From assembly GCF_014650895.1 (NCBI RefSeq), contig NZ_BMVV01000003.1, forward strand, positions 496,001-560,000: a stretch of 64,000 nucleotides of DNA, written 5' to 3'. The stretch comes from Streptomyces omiyaensis (GTDB lineage: Bacteria > Actinomycetota > Actinomycetes > Streptomycetales > Streptomycetaceae). Below the pieces are notes generated by a model. That model did no database searches and was not told where the DNA came from. It saw nothing but the letters and a program-made list of their open reading frames with translations. The position numbers were made by a program, and so were the translations under genes. Position 1 is the stretch's first letter. Every line of letters begins with the position of its first letter. This document shows, piece after piece, positions 1 to 8,571 of the stretch.

Positions 1-534
1 GTGGGGGAGACGGCCGCCGGAGAGCTGCCGCCGCCCCCCGTCGCCCCCGGCGGGCCCGCCGCCTACGGCGCGCAGCCGCCGCCCTCGTACGGCTACCCGG
101 CGCCCGGCCCGGCCGGCTACGGCTACCCGGCCCCCGGCCCCGCCGGTCCCGCGTACGGCTACCCGCCGGCCCATCCGCTGCCGTACGGGCCGCTGCCCGG
201 CCAGTACAACGGCATGGGCACGGCCGGCATGGTGCTCGGCATCATCGGCACCTGCCTCTTCTGGTTCTACGGCGTGCCGTCGATCATCCTCGGCGTCCTC
301 GCCCTGATCTTCGGCATCCTCGGCCGCAAGCGCGCCAACCGGGGCGAGGCGAGCAACGGCGGCGCCGCCACCGCGGGCATCGTCCTCGGTGCCGTCTCCA
401 CGGTCCTCGGCGCGGCGTTCATCGCCCTCGTCGTCTGGGCGGTCGTCTCCTACGACACCTACGAGGACGAGGACGGGGGCGGCGACACGGGCACGTCGAC
501 CTCAGCGGTGCTCGTCGTCGGCGACCGGCACTGA
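1..534 (+). CDS. DUF4190-type membrane protein with Tyr/Pro/Gly-rich N-terminus
   Basis: The frame opens with GTG at the very first base, so the true start may lie upstream of the window. The first ~70 residues are proline, glycine and tyrosine rich with a repeated GYPAPGPAGYG-like unit. Two hydrophobic helices follow (about residues 74-106 and 122-150) separated by a short basic loop (GRKRANRGEASNGG), the pattern of DUF4190 proteins, and then an acidic tail. The function of this family is unknown; it is a small bitopic or hairpin membrane protein common in Streptomyces. Its 3' end overlaps the convergent NADAR gene by 33 bp. Confidence 0.7.
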   Translation: MGETAAGELPPPPVAPGGPAAYGAQPPPSYGYPAPGPAGYGYPAPGPAGPAYGYPPAHPLPYGPLPGQYNGMGTAGMVLGIIGTCLFWFYGVPSIILGVLALIFGILGRKRANRGEASNGGAATAGIVLGAVSTVLGAAFIALVVWAVVSYDTYEDEDGGGDTGTSTSAVLVVGDRH

Positions 535-1083
535 CCCCGCCCGCGCACGCAGCCGCTCCCGGGCCTCCATGAGCGCGAAGCCCAGCAGGTTGAGCCCGCG
601 CCAGCGGGCCGGGTCGTGGGCGCCGGGGTCGGTGGCGGCCAGGCCGATGCCCCAGACCCGGTCCAGCGGGCTCGCCTCGACGAGGACGCGGCGGCCGGTC
701 CCCAGCAGGTAGCTCCGCAGCCCCTCGTCCGAGGCGAACTTGTGGACGCTGCCGGCCACCACGATCCCGGAGCGCTCCCGCGCCCACACGGTCTCGTCGA
801 AGCCGCGGACCAGCCGGCCCGCGTTCTTCGCCTCCGCCGGGGTGCGGGCGGCGAGCGCCGTCCGCTCGGCCACGGCGTCGCCGAAGAGGCGCGCCTTCTC
901 CGCCATCATCCAGTGCTCGGCCGTCGCGTACCGCACGCCGGAGACTTCGAAGGGTGACGGCCACCACTGGCTGAGGCAGCTCGCGGCGAGCCGCCCGTCC
1001 GGGGCCGGACGGTGGCCCCAGAAGTGCAGCCACTTCACCTTGTCACCCCTGCTGACCTGCTGTGTCAGTGATTCGAGGGTCAT
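502..1083 (-). CDS. NADAR domain protein (YbiA-like N-glycosidase family)
   Basis: The protein carries the NADAR fold signature: an FWGH segment, the SQWWPSPFEV block, the ATAEHWMMAEKARLFGD helix and the C-terminal WRGLNLLGFALMEARERL helix. Family members cleave N-glycosidic bonds; E. coli YbiA acts on toxic riboflavin intermediates and others remove ADP-ribose from guanine. The start is uncertain: ATG at 1083, ATG at 1086 and a GTG at 1116 are all in frame and none has a strong ribosome-binding site. ATG 1083 gives 193 residues and begins just before the conserved region. Its 3' end overlaps gene 1 tail to tail. It is not obviously functionally tied to the polyamine genes that begin at 1262. 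Confidence 0.75.
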   Translation of the reverse strand: MTLESLTQQVSRGDKVKWLHFWGHRPAPDGRLAASCLSQWWPSPFEVSGVRYATAEHWMMAEKARLFGDAVAERTALAARTPAEAKNAGRLVRGFDETVWARERSGIVVAGSVHKFASDEGLRSYLLGTGRRVLVEASPLDRVWGIGLAATDPGAHDPARWRGLNLLGFALMEARERLRARAGSVPVADDEHR

Positions 1084-1158
1084 CATGCACGCGAGTCTGA
1101 CATCCGCGACGGACACTCCGTACGAAGATTTTCCTGCGACCTAGACACTTGGTCGACC

Positions 1159-1194
1159 GATTCCGTCGAGTAACCAAAAGGCAACAACGGAATC
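1159..1194. promoter_or_regulatory. Inverted repeat upstream of patD, candidate operator
   Basis: A perfect 8-bp inverted repeat, GATTCCGT (1159-1166) and ACGGAATC (1187-1194), separated by 20 bp. The right arm ends 2 bp before a candidate -35 box (1197). The position suits a repressor or activator site for the polyamine operon. The regulator is not identified. Confidence 0.4.
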
Positions 1195-1196
1195 AC

Positions 1197-1225
1197 TTGT
1201 TCGGGCCGTATCCCTCTGTCAGGAT
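1197..1225 (+). promoter_or_regulatory. Candidate sigma-70-type promoter of patD
   Basis: TTGTTC (1197-1202), a 17-bp spacer and CAGGAT (1220-1225) resemble the HrdB consensus TTGACA-17/18-TAGGAT. Transcription would start near 1232, giving a ~30-nt leader that contains the GGAGAG ribosome-binding site (1252-1257) of patD. Confidence 0.5.
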
Positions 1226-1261
1226 CGGCACTCAATTCGAGCTGGGACAACGGAGAGCGTC

Positions 1262-2776
1262 ATGGGCAACCGCTTCCAGGTGACGGACCGCTTCGCGGAC
1301 GGCGCGCAGTACATCGGCGGACGGCTCCGCGCCGGAACCTCGGGACGCACGCACAGCGTCGTCGACCCCGCGACCGGCGAGAGCGTGTACACCTACGAAC
1401 TCGCCTCCACGGCGGACGTCGACGCGGCCGTGGCCGCCGCCAAGGAGGCGTTCCCCGGCTGGGCCGGGGCGACGCCGGGCGAGCGTTCCGACGCGCTGCA
1501 CCGCTTCGCCGCGGTCCTCGCCGAGCAGGCCGAGGACTTCGCCCTGGCCGAATCCCTCCAGTGCGGCAAGCCGATCCGGCTCGCCACCGAGTTCGACGTG
1601 CCCGGCACCATCGACAACACCGCCTTCTTCGCCGGCGCGGCCCGCCACCTCCAGGGCCAGTCCGCCGCCGAGTACTCCGGCGACCACACCTCGTACGTCC
1701 GGCGCGAGCCGATCGGCGTGGTCGGCTCCATCGCCCCCTGGAACTACCCGCTCCAGATGGCCGCCTGGAAGATCCTCCCGGCGATCGCCGCGGGCAACAC
1801 CATCGTCCTCAAGCCGGCCGAGCTGACCCCGCTCACCTCCCTGATGTTCGCCCAGGCGGCGAAGGAGGCGGGGATCCCCGACGGCGTCGTCAACATCGTC
1901 AACGGCTCCGGCCGCGAGGCCGGCGAGCACCTGGTCGGCCACCCGGACGTCGCCATGACCTCCTTCACCGGCTCCACCCCGGTCGGCAAGCGGGTCGCGG
2001 AGGTGGCCACCGCCACCGTCAAGCGGCTCCACCTGGAGCTGGGCGGCAAGGCCCCCTTCGTCGTCTTCGACGACGCCGACCTGGAGGCCGCCGCCCACGG
2101 CGCCGTCGCCGCCTCCCTCATCAACACCGGCCAGGACTGCACCGCCGCCACCCGCGCCTACGTCCAGCGCCCCCTCTTCGACGCCTTCGTCGCCCGGGTC
2201 GCCGAGCTCATGGAGACGGTCCGGCTGGGCGACCCCGCCGACCCGTCCACCGACCTCGGCCCGCTCGTCTCGCACGCCCAGCGCGACCGGGTGGCCGGCT
2301 TCGTGGAGCGGGCCCGCGCCTACGCGACCGTCGTCACCGGAGGCGAAGCCCCTGGTGGAGAGCTCGAGAACGGCGCATACTATCGGCCCACCCTGATCAC
2401 CGGCGCCGCGCAGGACAGCGAGGTCGTGCAGTCGGAGATCTTCGGTCCGGTCCTGGTGGCCCTGCCCTTCGACGGCGACGACGAGGGCATCCGGCTCGCC
2501 AACGACACCCCGTACGGCCTCGCCGCCTCCGCCTGGAGCCGCGACGTCTACCGGGCCAACCGGGCCACCCGCGAGATCCAGGCGGGTTGCGTCTGGGTCA
2601 ACGACCACATCCCGATCATCAGCGAGATGCCGCACGGCGGCGCCAAGGCGTCCGGCTACGGAAAGGACATGTCGGCCTACTCCTTCGAGGAGTACACGCA
2701 GGTCAAGCACGTGATGTTCGACAACACCGCGGTGGCGGCCAAGGACTGGCACCGCACGATCTTCGGGGACCGATAG
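1262..2776 (+). CDS. patD: Gamma-aminobutyraldehyde dehydrogenase
   Basis: NAD-dependent aldehyde dehydrogenase of 504 residues. The general base Glu259 lies in LELGGKAPF and the catalytic Cys293 in GQDCTAATR; the PWNYPLQM cofactor-binding segment precedes them. GQDCTAATR and the WVNDHIPIISEMPHGG segment are typical of gamma-aminobutyraldehyde/betaine aldehyde dehydrogenases. In polyamine breakdown the enzyme oxidises 4-aminobutanal (or its gamma-glutamyl form) to GABA in the cytosol. It starts at ATG 1262 after GGAGAG. It heads an apparent operon with potD, potA, potB, potC and an FAD amine oxidoreductase, which supports a polyamine substrate over betaine aldehyde. Another aldehyde substrate cannot be excluded. 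Confidence 0.9.
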   Translation: MGNRFQVTDRFADGAQYIGGRLRAGTSGRTHSVVDPATGESVYTYELASTADVDAAVAAAKEAFPGWAGATPGERSDALHRFAAVLAEQAEDFALAESLQCGKPIRLATEFDVPGTIDNTAFFAGAARHLQGQSAAEYSGDHTSYVRREPIGVVGSIAPWNYPLQMAAWKILPAIAAGNTIVLKPAELTPLTSLMFAQAAKEAGIPDGVVNIVNGSGREAGEHLVGHPDVAMTSFTGSTPVGKRVAEVATATVKRLHLELGGKAPFVVFDDADLEAAAHGAVAASLINTGQDCTAATRAYVQRPLFDAFVARVAELMETVRLGDPADPSTDLGPLVSHAQRDRVAGFVERARAYATVVTGGEAPGGELENGAYYRPTLITGAAQDSEVVQSEIFGPVLVALPFDGDDEGIRLANDTPYGLAASAWSRDVYRANRATREIQAGCVWVNDHIPIISEMPHGGAKASGYGKDMSAYSFEEYTQVKHVMFDNTAVAAKDWHRTIFGDR

Positions 2777-2826
2777 CAGCCAGCCGCCCGACCAGCGGCG
2801 CAACCCATCCCGAAAGGGCACAGCGC

Positions 2827-4074
2827 ATGGAGCAGTACGAGCCCGACCGTCTGTCCGCCGCCCAGCTGGCGGCGATCCGGCGCAGCATGACGAGCGGCCG
2901 TGGCGCCCTCAGCCGCCGCTCGCTGCTGCGGGCGGGCGGCGTGGGCGCGCTCACGGTGGGCGGCCTGGCCGGCCTCACCGCCTGTGGCATCCCGCCGGCC
3001 AAGCGGGAGGGCCAGGGCCCGGCGTCCACGGACGTCTCGGCCAAGGAGAAGACGGTGAACTTCTCCAACTGGACCGAGTACATGGACGTCAGCGAGGACG
3101 AGAAGTCCCGCCCGACCCTGGAGGCGTTCGCGAAGCGCACCGGGATCAAGGTCAAGTACACCGAGGACATCAACGACAACGTCGAGTTCTTCGGCAAGAT
3201 CAAGCCGCAGCTCGCGGCCGGCCAGGACACCGGCCGCGACCTGATCTGCGTCACCGACTGGCTCGCCGCGCGCATCATCCGCCTCGGCTGGGCCCAGAAG
3301 CTCGACCCGGCGAACCTGCCCAACGCCTACGCCAACCTCTCCGCGCAGTTCCGCCGCCCCGACTGGGACCCCGGCCGGTCCTACTCGTACCCCTGGACCG
3401 GCATCTCCACCGTCATCGCCTACAACACCAAGGCGACCGGCGGGAAGAAGGTCGACTCGGTCAGCCAGCTCCTCGACGACCCCGCCCTCAAGGGCCGGGT
3501 CGGCTTCCTCACCGAGATGCGCGACACCGTCGGCATGACCCTGCTCGACATGGGCAAGGACCCGGGGGACTTCACCGACGCCGACTACGACGCGGCGGTC
3601 GGCCGTCTCCAGAAGGCCGTCGACAAGAAGCAGATCCGCCGCTTCACCGGCAACGACTACACCTCCGACCTGGACAAGGGCGACCTCGCCGCGTGCCTGG
3701 CGTGGGCCGGCGACGTCATCCAGCTCCAGGCGGACAACCCGGACATCCAGTACGCCATCCCGAACGCCGGGTACATCACCTCGACGGACAACCTGCTCGT
3801 CCCCGCCCAGGCCGGGCACAAGACCAACGCCGAGAAGCTCATCGACTACTACTACGAGCTCCCGGTGGCCGCCCAGCTCGCCGCCTACATCAACTACGTC
3901 TGCCCCGTCGACGGGGTCAAGGACGAGCTGGCCAAGATCGATCCCGAGCTCGCGGCCAACACGCTGATCCTCCCCGACAAGGCCATGGCCAGGAAGTCCC
4001 GCGCCTTCCGCTCGCTGACCAGCGAGGAAGAGACGGCGTACGAGGAGAAGTTCGCCAAGCTCATCGGCGCCTGA
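2827..4074 (+). CDS. potD: Spermidine/putrescine ABC transporter substrate-binding lipoprotein
   Basis: A 415-residue PotD/PotF-like binding protein. The N-terminal region carries a twin-arginine motif (SRRSLLRAGG) followed by a hydrophobic stretch and the lipobox GLTAC, so export through Tat and lipid anchoring on the outer face of the membrane are predicted. The mature part begins with NFSNWTEYMD, the typical first strand of PotD proteins. The start ATG 2827 gives the ~28-residue n-region common for Tat lipoproteins; the same frame is open further upstream but runs antiparallel to codon sense through patD. It is followed 40 bp later by potA. Confidence 0.9.
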   Translation: MEQYEPDRLSAAQLAAIRRSMTSGRGALSRRSLLRAGGVGALTVGGLAGLTACGIPPAKREGQGPASTDVSAKEKTVNFSNWTEYMDVSEDEKSRPTLEAFAKRTGIKVKYTEDINDNVEFFGKIKPQLAAGQDTGRDLICVTDWLAARIIRLGWAQKLDPANLPNAYANLSAQFRRPDWDPGRSYSYPWTGISTVIAYNTKATGGKKVDSVSQLLDDPALKGRVGFLTEMRDTVGMTLLDMGKDPGDFTDADYDAAVGRLQKAVDKKQIRRFTGNDYTSDLDKGDLAACLAWAGDVIQLQADNPDIQYAIPNAGYITSTDNLLVPAQAGHKTNAEKLIDYYYELPVAAQLAAYINYVCPVDGVKDELAKIDPELAANTLILPDKAMARKSRAFRSLTSEEETAYEEKFAKLIGA

Positions 4075-4114
4075 GCCGTCGTCCATCCTTCACGTAGATC
4101 CGGGACCGCAACCC

Positions 4115-5263
4115 ATGACTGACAAGACCACCGGCGGCGACGTCCGACTCACCGGGATCAGCAAGACGTACGGCTCCTTCACCGCCGTCCACCCGCTCGA
4201 CCTGACCATCCCGCAGGGCTCCTTCTTCGCCCTGCTCGGGGCCTCCGGCTGTGGCAAGACCACCACCCTGCGCATGATCGCCGGCCTGGAGGACCCCTCC
4301 AGCGGCACCGTCTTCCTCGGCGACCGGGACGTCACCGACCTGCCGCCCTACAAGCGGCCGGTCAACACCGTCTTCCAGTCCTACGCGCTCTTCCCGCACA
4401 TGGACATCTCCGAGAACATCGCCTTCGGCCTGCGCCGGCGCGGCATAAAATCGGTGAAGAAGCAGGTCGACGACATGCTGGAGCTCGTCCAGCTCGGCGA
4501 CAAGGCCCGGCACAAGCCGCACCAGCTCTCCGGCGGCCAGCAGCAGCGCGTCGCCGTGGCCCGCGCGCTCATCAACCACCCGCAGGTGCTCCTCCTCGAC
4601 GAGCCGCTCGGCGCCCTCGACCTCAAGCTGCGCCGCCAGATGCAGCTGGAGCTCAAGCGGATCCAGACCGAGGTCGGCATCACCTTCGTCCACGTCACCC
4701 ACGACCAGGAGGAGGCCATGACCATGGCCGACCAGGTCGCGGTCATGAACGGCGGCCGGGTCGAGCAGCTCGGCGCCCCCGCCGACCTGTACGAGAACCC
4801 GAGGACCACCTTCGTCGCCAACTTCCTCGGCACCTCCAACCTCATCGAGGCCGAGGTCGTGGAGACCGGTTCCGAGGTCGTCGTCACGGCCGGCGGCGGC
4901 AGGCTCAGGGTCCCCGGGGACCGCTGTACCGACGCGGTCCGCCAGGGAGGCAAGCTCCTCGTCGGCGTCCGTCCCGAGAAGATCTCGCTGACGCACGCCG
5001 ACGACGCCGGCGCGATCGCGGACGGCCGCAACCAGGTCACCGGCCGGATCGCCGACTCCTCCTTCATCGGCGTCTCCACCCAGTACGTGGTGAACTCGCC
5101 GGCCGGCGCGGAGCTCCAGGTCTACGAGCAGAACATCGAGCGCGACGCGCGGCTCCGCCCCGGCGCCGAGGTCGTCCTGCACTGGAACCCGGCGCACACC
5201 TTCGGCCTCGACGCCACTCAGGACATCGACGCGGGCGTGGAGACGGTGGAGGACGCCTCGTGA
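4115..5263 (+). CDS. potA: Spermidine/putrescine ABC transporter ATP-binding protein
   Basis: Complete ABC ATPase of 382 residues: Walker [10 protein letters not shown] (42-50), Q-loop in [11 protein letters not shown], signature [15 protein letters not shown], Walker [13 protein letters not shown]-loop THDQEEAMT. The C-terminal ~100 residues form the TOBE-type regulatory domain (GVRPEKISL). It energises import through PotB and PotC. The last four bases overlap the GTG start of potB (GTGA at 5260), indicating translational coupling. Confidence 0.95.
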   Translation: MTDKTTGGDVRLTGISKTYGSFTAVHPLDLTIPQGSFFALLGASGCGKTTTLRMIAGLEDPSSGTVFLGDRDVTDLPPYKRPVNTVFQSYALFPHMDISENIAFGLRRRGIKSVKKQVDDMLELVQLGDKARHKPHQLSGGQQQRVAVARALINHPQVLLLDEPLGALDLKLRRQMQLELKRIQTEVGITFVHVTHDQEEAMTMADQVAVMNGGRVEQLGAPADLYENPRTTFVANFLGTSNLIEAEVVETGSEVVVTAGGGRLRVPGDRCTDAVRQGGKLLVGVRPEKISLTHADDAGAIADGRNQVTGRIADSSFIGVSTQYVVNSPAGAELQVYEQNIERDARLRPGAEVVLHWNPAHTFGLDATQDIDAGVETVEDAS

Positions 5264-6192
5264 CCACCACCCTGACCAAGGAAGCGGCGCCGGGACCGGT
5301 TGAAGAACCGGTTCTGCGCAAGCCTCCCACCCGCAAGCGGCTCGTCCCCTACTGGCTGCTGCTCCCCGGCATCCTCTGGCTGCTCGTCTTCTTCGCCCTG
5401 CCGCTCGTCTACCAGGCCTCCACCTCGGTGCAGACCGGCTCCCTCGAAGAGGGCTTCCAGGTCACCTGGCACTTCCAGACGTACGTCGACGCCTTCACCG
5501 AGTACTGGCCGCAGCTGCTGCGCTCGCTGCTGTACGCGGGCACCGCCACCGCGCTCTGCCTGCTGCTCGGCTACCCGCTGGCGTACCTCATCGCCTTCAA
5601 GGCCGGCCGCTGGCGCAACCTGCTCCTCGTCCTCGTCATCGCCCCCTTCTTCACCAGCTTCCTCATCCGGACCCTGGCGTGGAAGACGATCCTGGCCGAC
5701 GACAGCCTCGTCGTGGACGCGCTCAACGCGCTGCACGTCCTCGACGTCACCAGCTGGCTCGGCTGGACCGAGGGCGAGCGGGTGCTCGCCACCCCGATGG
5801 CGGTCGTCTGCGGCCTCACGTACAACTTCCTGCCGTTCATGATCCTGCCGCTCTACACCTCGCTGGAGCGGATCGACGGCCGGCTGCACGAGGCGGCCCA
5901 GGACCTCTACGCCTCCCCGGCCACCACCTTCCGCAAGGTGACCTTCCCGCTGTCGATGCCCGGCGTCGTCTCCGGCACCCTGCTCACCTTCATCCCGGCG
6001 AGCGGCGACTACGTCAACGCCGAACTGCTCGGCTCCACCGACACCAAGATGATCGGCAACGTCATCCAGTCGCAGTTCCTCCGCGTCCTCGACTACCCGA
6101 CGGCCGCCGCCCTGTCCTTCATCCTCATGGCGATCGTGCTCCTCATGGTCACCGTCTACATCCGCAAGGCGGGAACGGAGGACCTCGTCTGA
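5260..6192 (+). CDS. potB: Polyamine ABC transporter permease, PotB type
   Basis: A 310-residue integral membrane protein with six predicted helices after a short cytoplasmic N-terminus. The EAA loop contact site for the ATPase is seen in EAAQDLYASPATTFRKVTFPLSMPG. The GTG start overlaps the potA stop and the TGA stop overlaps the ATG of potC, so all three are translationally coupled. It forms the translocation pore with PotC. Confidence 0.93.
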   Translation: MTTTLTKEAAPGPVEEPVLRKPPTRKRLVPYWLLLPGILWLLVFFALPLVYQASTSVQTGSLEEGFQVTWHFQTYVDAFTEYWPQLLRSLLYAGTATALCLLLGYPLAYLIAFKAGRWRNLLLVLVIAPFFTSFLIRTLAWKTILADDSLVVDALNALHVLDVTSWLGWTEGERVLATPMAVVCGLTYNFLPFMILPLYTSLERIDGRLHEAAQDLYASPATTFRKVTFPLSMPGVVSGTLLTFIPASGDYVNAELLGSTDTKMIGNVIQSQFLRVLDYPTAAALSFILMAIVLLMVTVYIRKAGTEDLV

Positions 6193-6986
6193 TGAGCTGG
6201 ATCCGCAAGAACCTGGTCGTCATCGCCGGCCTGCTGACGCTGGCGTACATGATCCTGCCGAACGTCGTGGTCATGGTGTTCTCGTTCAACAAGCCGAACG
6301 GGCGCTTCAACTACTCCTGGCAGCAGTTCTCCCTGGACGCCTGGAAGGACCCCTGCGGCGTCGCCGACATGTGCGAGTCGCTCACGCTCTCGCTCCAGCT
6401 GGCCGCCTGGTCCACCGTCGGCGCGGTCGTCCTCGGCACCATGATCGCCTTCGCGCTGGTCCGCTACCGCTTCCGGGCGCGCGGCGCGATCAACTCGCTG
6501 ATCTTCCTGCCGATGGCGATGCCCGAGGTCGTCATGGCCGCCTCGCTGCTCACCCTCTTCCTCAACATGGGCATCGAGCTGGGCTTCTGGACGGTCCTCA
6601 TCGCCCACATCATGTTCTGCCTGTCGTTCGTCGTGACGGCGGTCAAGGCCCGGGTCATGTCCATGGACCCGCGCCTGGAGGAGGCCGCGCGCGACCTCTA
6701 CGCCGGACCCGCGCAGACCTTCCTGCGCGTCACGCTGCCGATCGCCGCTCCCGGCATCGCGGCCGGGGCCCTGCTCGCCTTCGCGCTCTCGTTCGACGAC
6801 TTCATCATCACCAACTTCAACGCGGGCTCCACGGTGACCTTCCCCATGTTCGTCTGGGGCTCGGCGCAGCGCGGCACCCCCGTTCAGATCAACGTGATCG
6901 GCACCGCGATGTTCGTTCTCGCGGTACTGATGGTGGTAGCCGGTCAAATCATCACGAACCGGCGCAAGAAAACAGCAACGGCCTGA
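6192..6986 (+). CDS. potC: Polyamine ABC transporter permease, PotC type
   Basis: A 264-residue permease starting MSWIRKN at ATG 6192, which shares one base with the potB stop. The EAA motif reads EEAARDLYAGPAQTFLRVTLP and the FALSFDDFIITNFNAGS segment is typical of PotC/YdcV proteins. It completes the PotABCD importer in the cytoplasmic membrane. Confidence 0.93.
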   Translation: MSWIRKNLVVIAGLLTLAYMILPNVVVMVFSFNKPNGRFNYSWQQFSLDAWKDPCGVADMCESLTLSLQLAAWSTVGAVVLGTMIAFALVRYRFRARGAINSLIFLPMAMPEVVMAASLLTLFLNMGIELGFWTVLIAHIMFCLSFVVTAVKARVMSMDPRLEEAARDLYAGPAQTFLRVTLPIAAPGIAAGALLAFALSFDDFIITNFNAGSTVTFPMFVWGSAQRGTPVQINVIGTAMFVLAVLMVVAGQIITNRRKKTATA

Positions 6987-7022
6987 GCGTAGGAAGCTCA
7001 GGCACCGAAGGAGTTGGAAACC

Positions 7023-8441
7023 ATGGCCCCAGTCGCCATGCGTCTCGCTGCACAATCTCTCTCCGACGCCCAGCCCGTCCCCTTCTGGCTGGAAGACCCC
7101 GGCAAGCCCGGCGCCCTGCCCGCCCTCACCGGCACCGAGAAGTGCGACCTCCTCGTCGTCGGCGGCGGCTACAGCGGACTGTGGACCGCGCTCCTCGCCA
7201 AGGAGCGCGACCCCTCCCGGGACGTCGTGCTCATCGAAGGCCGCGAGGTGGGCTGGGCCGCCTCGGGCCGCAACGGCGGCTTCTGCGCCGCCTCCCTCAC
7301 CCACGGCTTCGGCAACGGACTGGCCCGCTGGCCCGGCGAGCTGCCGAAGCTGGAGCGCCTGGGCGAGGCCAACCTCGACGCCATCGAGGAGGCCGTCGCC
7401 CGCTACTCCCTGGACTGCGAGTTCGAGCGCACCGGCGAGATCGACGTCGCCACCGAGGCGTACCAGGTCGACGAGCTCCACGAGTGGTACGAGGAGGCCG
7501 AGCGGCTCGGCCTCGCCGACGGCCTCACCCTCCTCGACCAGGACGCCGTCCGGGCCGAGGTGAACTCGCCGACCTTCCGCGGCGGCCTGTGGGACCGGCG
7601 CGGCGTGGCCATGCTCCACCCGGCCAAGCTCGCCTGGGGCCTCAAGCGGGCCTGCCTCGACCTCGGGGTGCGGATCTTCGAGAACACCCCGGGCCTCGAC
7701 CTGGTCGCGGCCGGCGGCGGCATGGCCGTCCGCACCCCCTACGGACGGGTCGCCGCCCGCCGGGTCGCCCTCGGCACCAACGTCTTCCCGTCGCTGGTCA
7801 AGCGGCTGCGCCCGTACACCGTCCCGGTGTACGACTACGCGCTGGTCACCGAGCCGCTCACCGAGGAGCAGCTCGCCTCGGTCGGCTGGAGCAACCGGCA
7901 GGGCCTCGGCGACTCCGCCAACCAGTTCCACTACTTCCGCATCACGGCCGACCACCGCATCCTGTGGGGCGGCTACGACGCCATCTACCGCTTCGGCGGC
8001 AAGGTGCAGGCGGAGATGGACCACCGCCCGGAGACCTACCTCAAGCTCGCCGAGCACTTCTTCACCTGCTTCCCGCAGCTGGAGGGGCTCCGCTTCAGCC
8101 ACGCCTGGGGCGGCGCGATCGACACCTGCTCGCGCTTCTCGGCCTTCTTCGGCACCACCCACCAGGGCAAGGTGGCGTACGCGCAGGGCTACACCGGCCT
8201 CGGCGTCGGCGCCACCCGCTTCGGCGCCGACGTGATGCTCGACCTCCTCGCCGGGGAGCGCACCGAGCGCACCGAGCTGGACATGGTCCGCTCCAAGCCG
8301 CTGCCCTTCCCGCCGGAGCCGATCGCCTGGGCCGGCATCGGGATCACCAAGTGGTCGCTGGCCCGCGCCGACGCCAACGGCGGCCGGCGGAACCTGTGGC
8401 TGAAGACGATGGACAAGCTGGGCCTCGGCTTCGACAGCTGA
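7023..8441 (+). CDS. FAD-dependent amine oxidoreductase (PuuB/DAO family)
   Basis: A 472-residue DAO-superfamily flavoprotein. The dinucleotide-binding motif VVGGGYSGL lies near residues 44-52 and is followed by LIEGREVGWAASGRNGGF, the FAD-contact block of glycine/sarcosine/gamma-glutamylputrescine oxidases. The C-terminal YAQGYTGLGVGATR segment also binds FAD. ATG 7023 is preferred over a TTG at 7014 because GAAGGAG (7007-7013) is 9 nt upstream of it. Placement after potC suggests it oxidises imported putrescine or gamma-glutamylputrescine to the aldehyde that PatD then uses; the exact substrate is inferred from context. Confidence 0.85.
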   Translation: MAPVAMRLAAQSLSDAQPVPFWLEDPGKPGALPALTGTEKCDLLVVGGGYSGLWTALLAKERDPSRDVVLIEGREVGWAASGRNGGFCAASLTHGFGNGLARWPGELPKLERLGEANLDAIEEAVARYSLDCEFERTGEIDVATEAYQVDELHEWYEEAERLGLADGLTLLDQDAVRAEVNSPTFRGGLWDRRGVAMLHPAKLAWGLKRACLDLGVRIFENTPGLDLVAAGGGMAVRTPYGRVAARRVALGTNVFPSLVKRLRPYTVPVYDYALVTEPLTEEQLASVGWSNRQGLGDSANQFHYFRITADHRILWGGYDAIYRFGGKVQAEMDHRPETYLKLAEHFFTCFPQLEGLRFSHAWGGAIDTCSRFSAFFGTTHQGKVAYAQGYTGLGVGATRFGADVMLDLLAGERTERTELDMVRSKPLPFPPEPIAWAGIGITKWSLARADANGGRRNLWLKTMDKLGLGFDS

Positions 8442-8449
8442 CACCCCTC

Positions 8450-8482
8450 CCCAGCGGTGTGATTCAGATCACAACCGCTGGG
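8450..8482. terminator. CRP-like dyad / strong hairpin after the amine oxidoreductase
   Basis: A 33-nt dyad begins 9 bp after the 8441 stop: the arms CCCAGCGGTGTGAT and ATCACAACCGCTGGG pair over 14 bp with one bulged base and a TCAG loop. Its core, TGTGATTCAGATCACA (8458-8473), matches the E. coli CRP consensus TGTGA-N6-TCACA exactly and the reported Streptomyces Crp consensus GTG-N6-GNCAC with one change. It may be an intrinsic terminator, a Crp operator, or both. Confidence 0.55.
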
Positions 8483-8490
8483 TAGGGAAA

Positions 8491-8506
8491 CCCGCGTAAG
8501 AGCGGG
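8491..8506 (+). other. Small hairpin in the 8572 gene leader
   Basis: CCCGC (8491-8495) and GCGGG (8502-8506) with a 6-nt loop GTAAGA. It lies between the CRP-like dyad and the hairpin that covers the ribosome-binding site. Confidence 0.4.
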
Positions 8507-8519
8507 GGACCATCGCGCT

Positions 8520-8560
8520 CTCTCCGTGTGGACGCGCACTCCGCGCGTCCCCATGGAGAG
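8520..8560 (+). promoter_or_regulatory. RBS-sequestering hairpin, candidate riboregulator
   Basis: Bases 8520-8537 pair with 8543-8560 over 18 positions with one T-C mismatch (8529/8551) and one G-T wobble (8526/8554); the loop is ACTCC (8538-8542). The 3' arm includes GGAGAG (8555-8560), the main part of the Shine-Dalgarno of the gene at 8572. The loop ACTCC is also complementary to GGAGT (8560-8564) just downstream. No match to a riboswitch class I know was recognised. Confidence 0.55.
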
Positions 8561-8571
8561 GAGTGCGCACG

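Noticed and set aside
8483..8520. c-di-AMP (ydaO) riboswitch, suggested by GGGTAGGGAAACCC and GCGGGGGACC
   Set aside because: The characteristic downstream blocks (GGTGAATC, CCGTCAGCTAACCTCGTAAGC-like) are absent.
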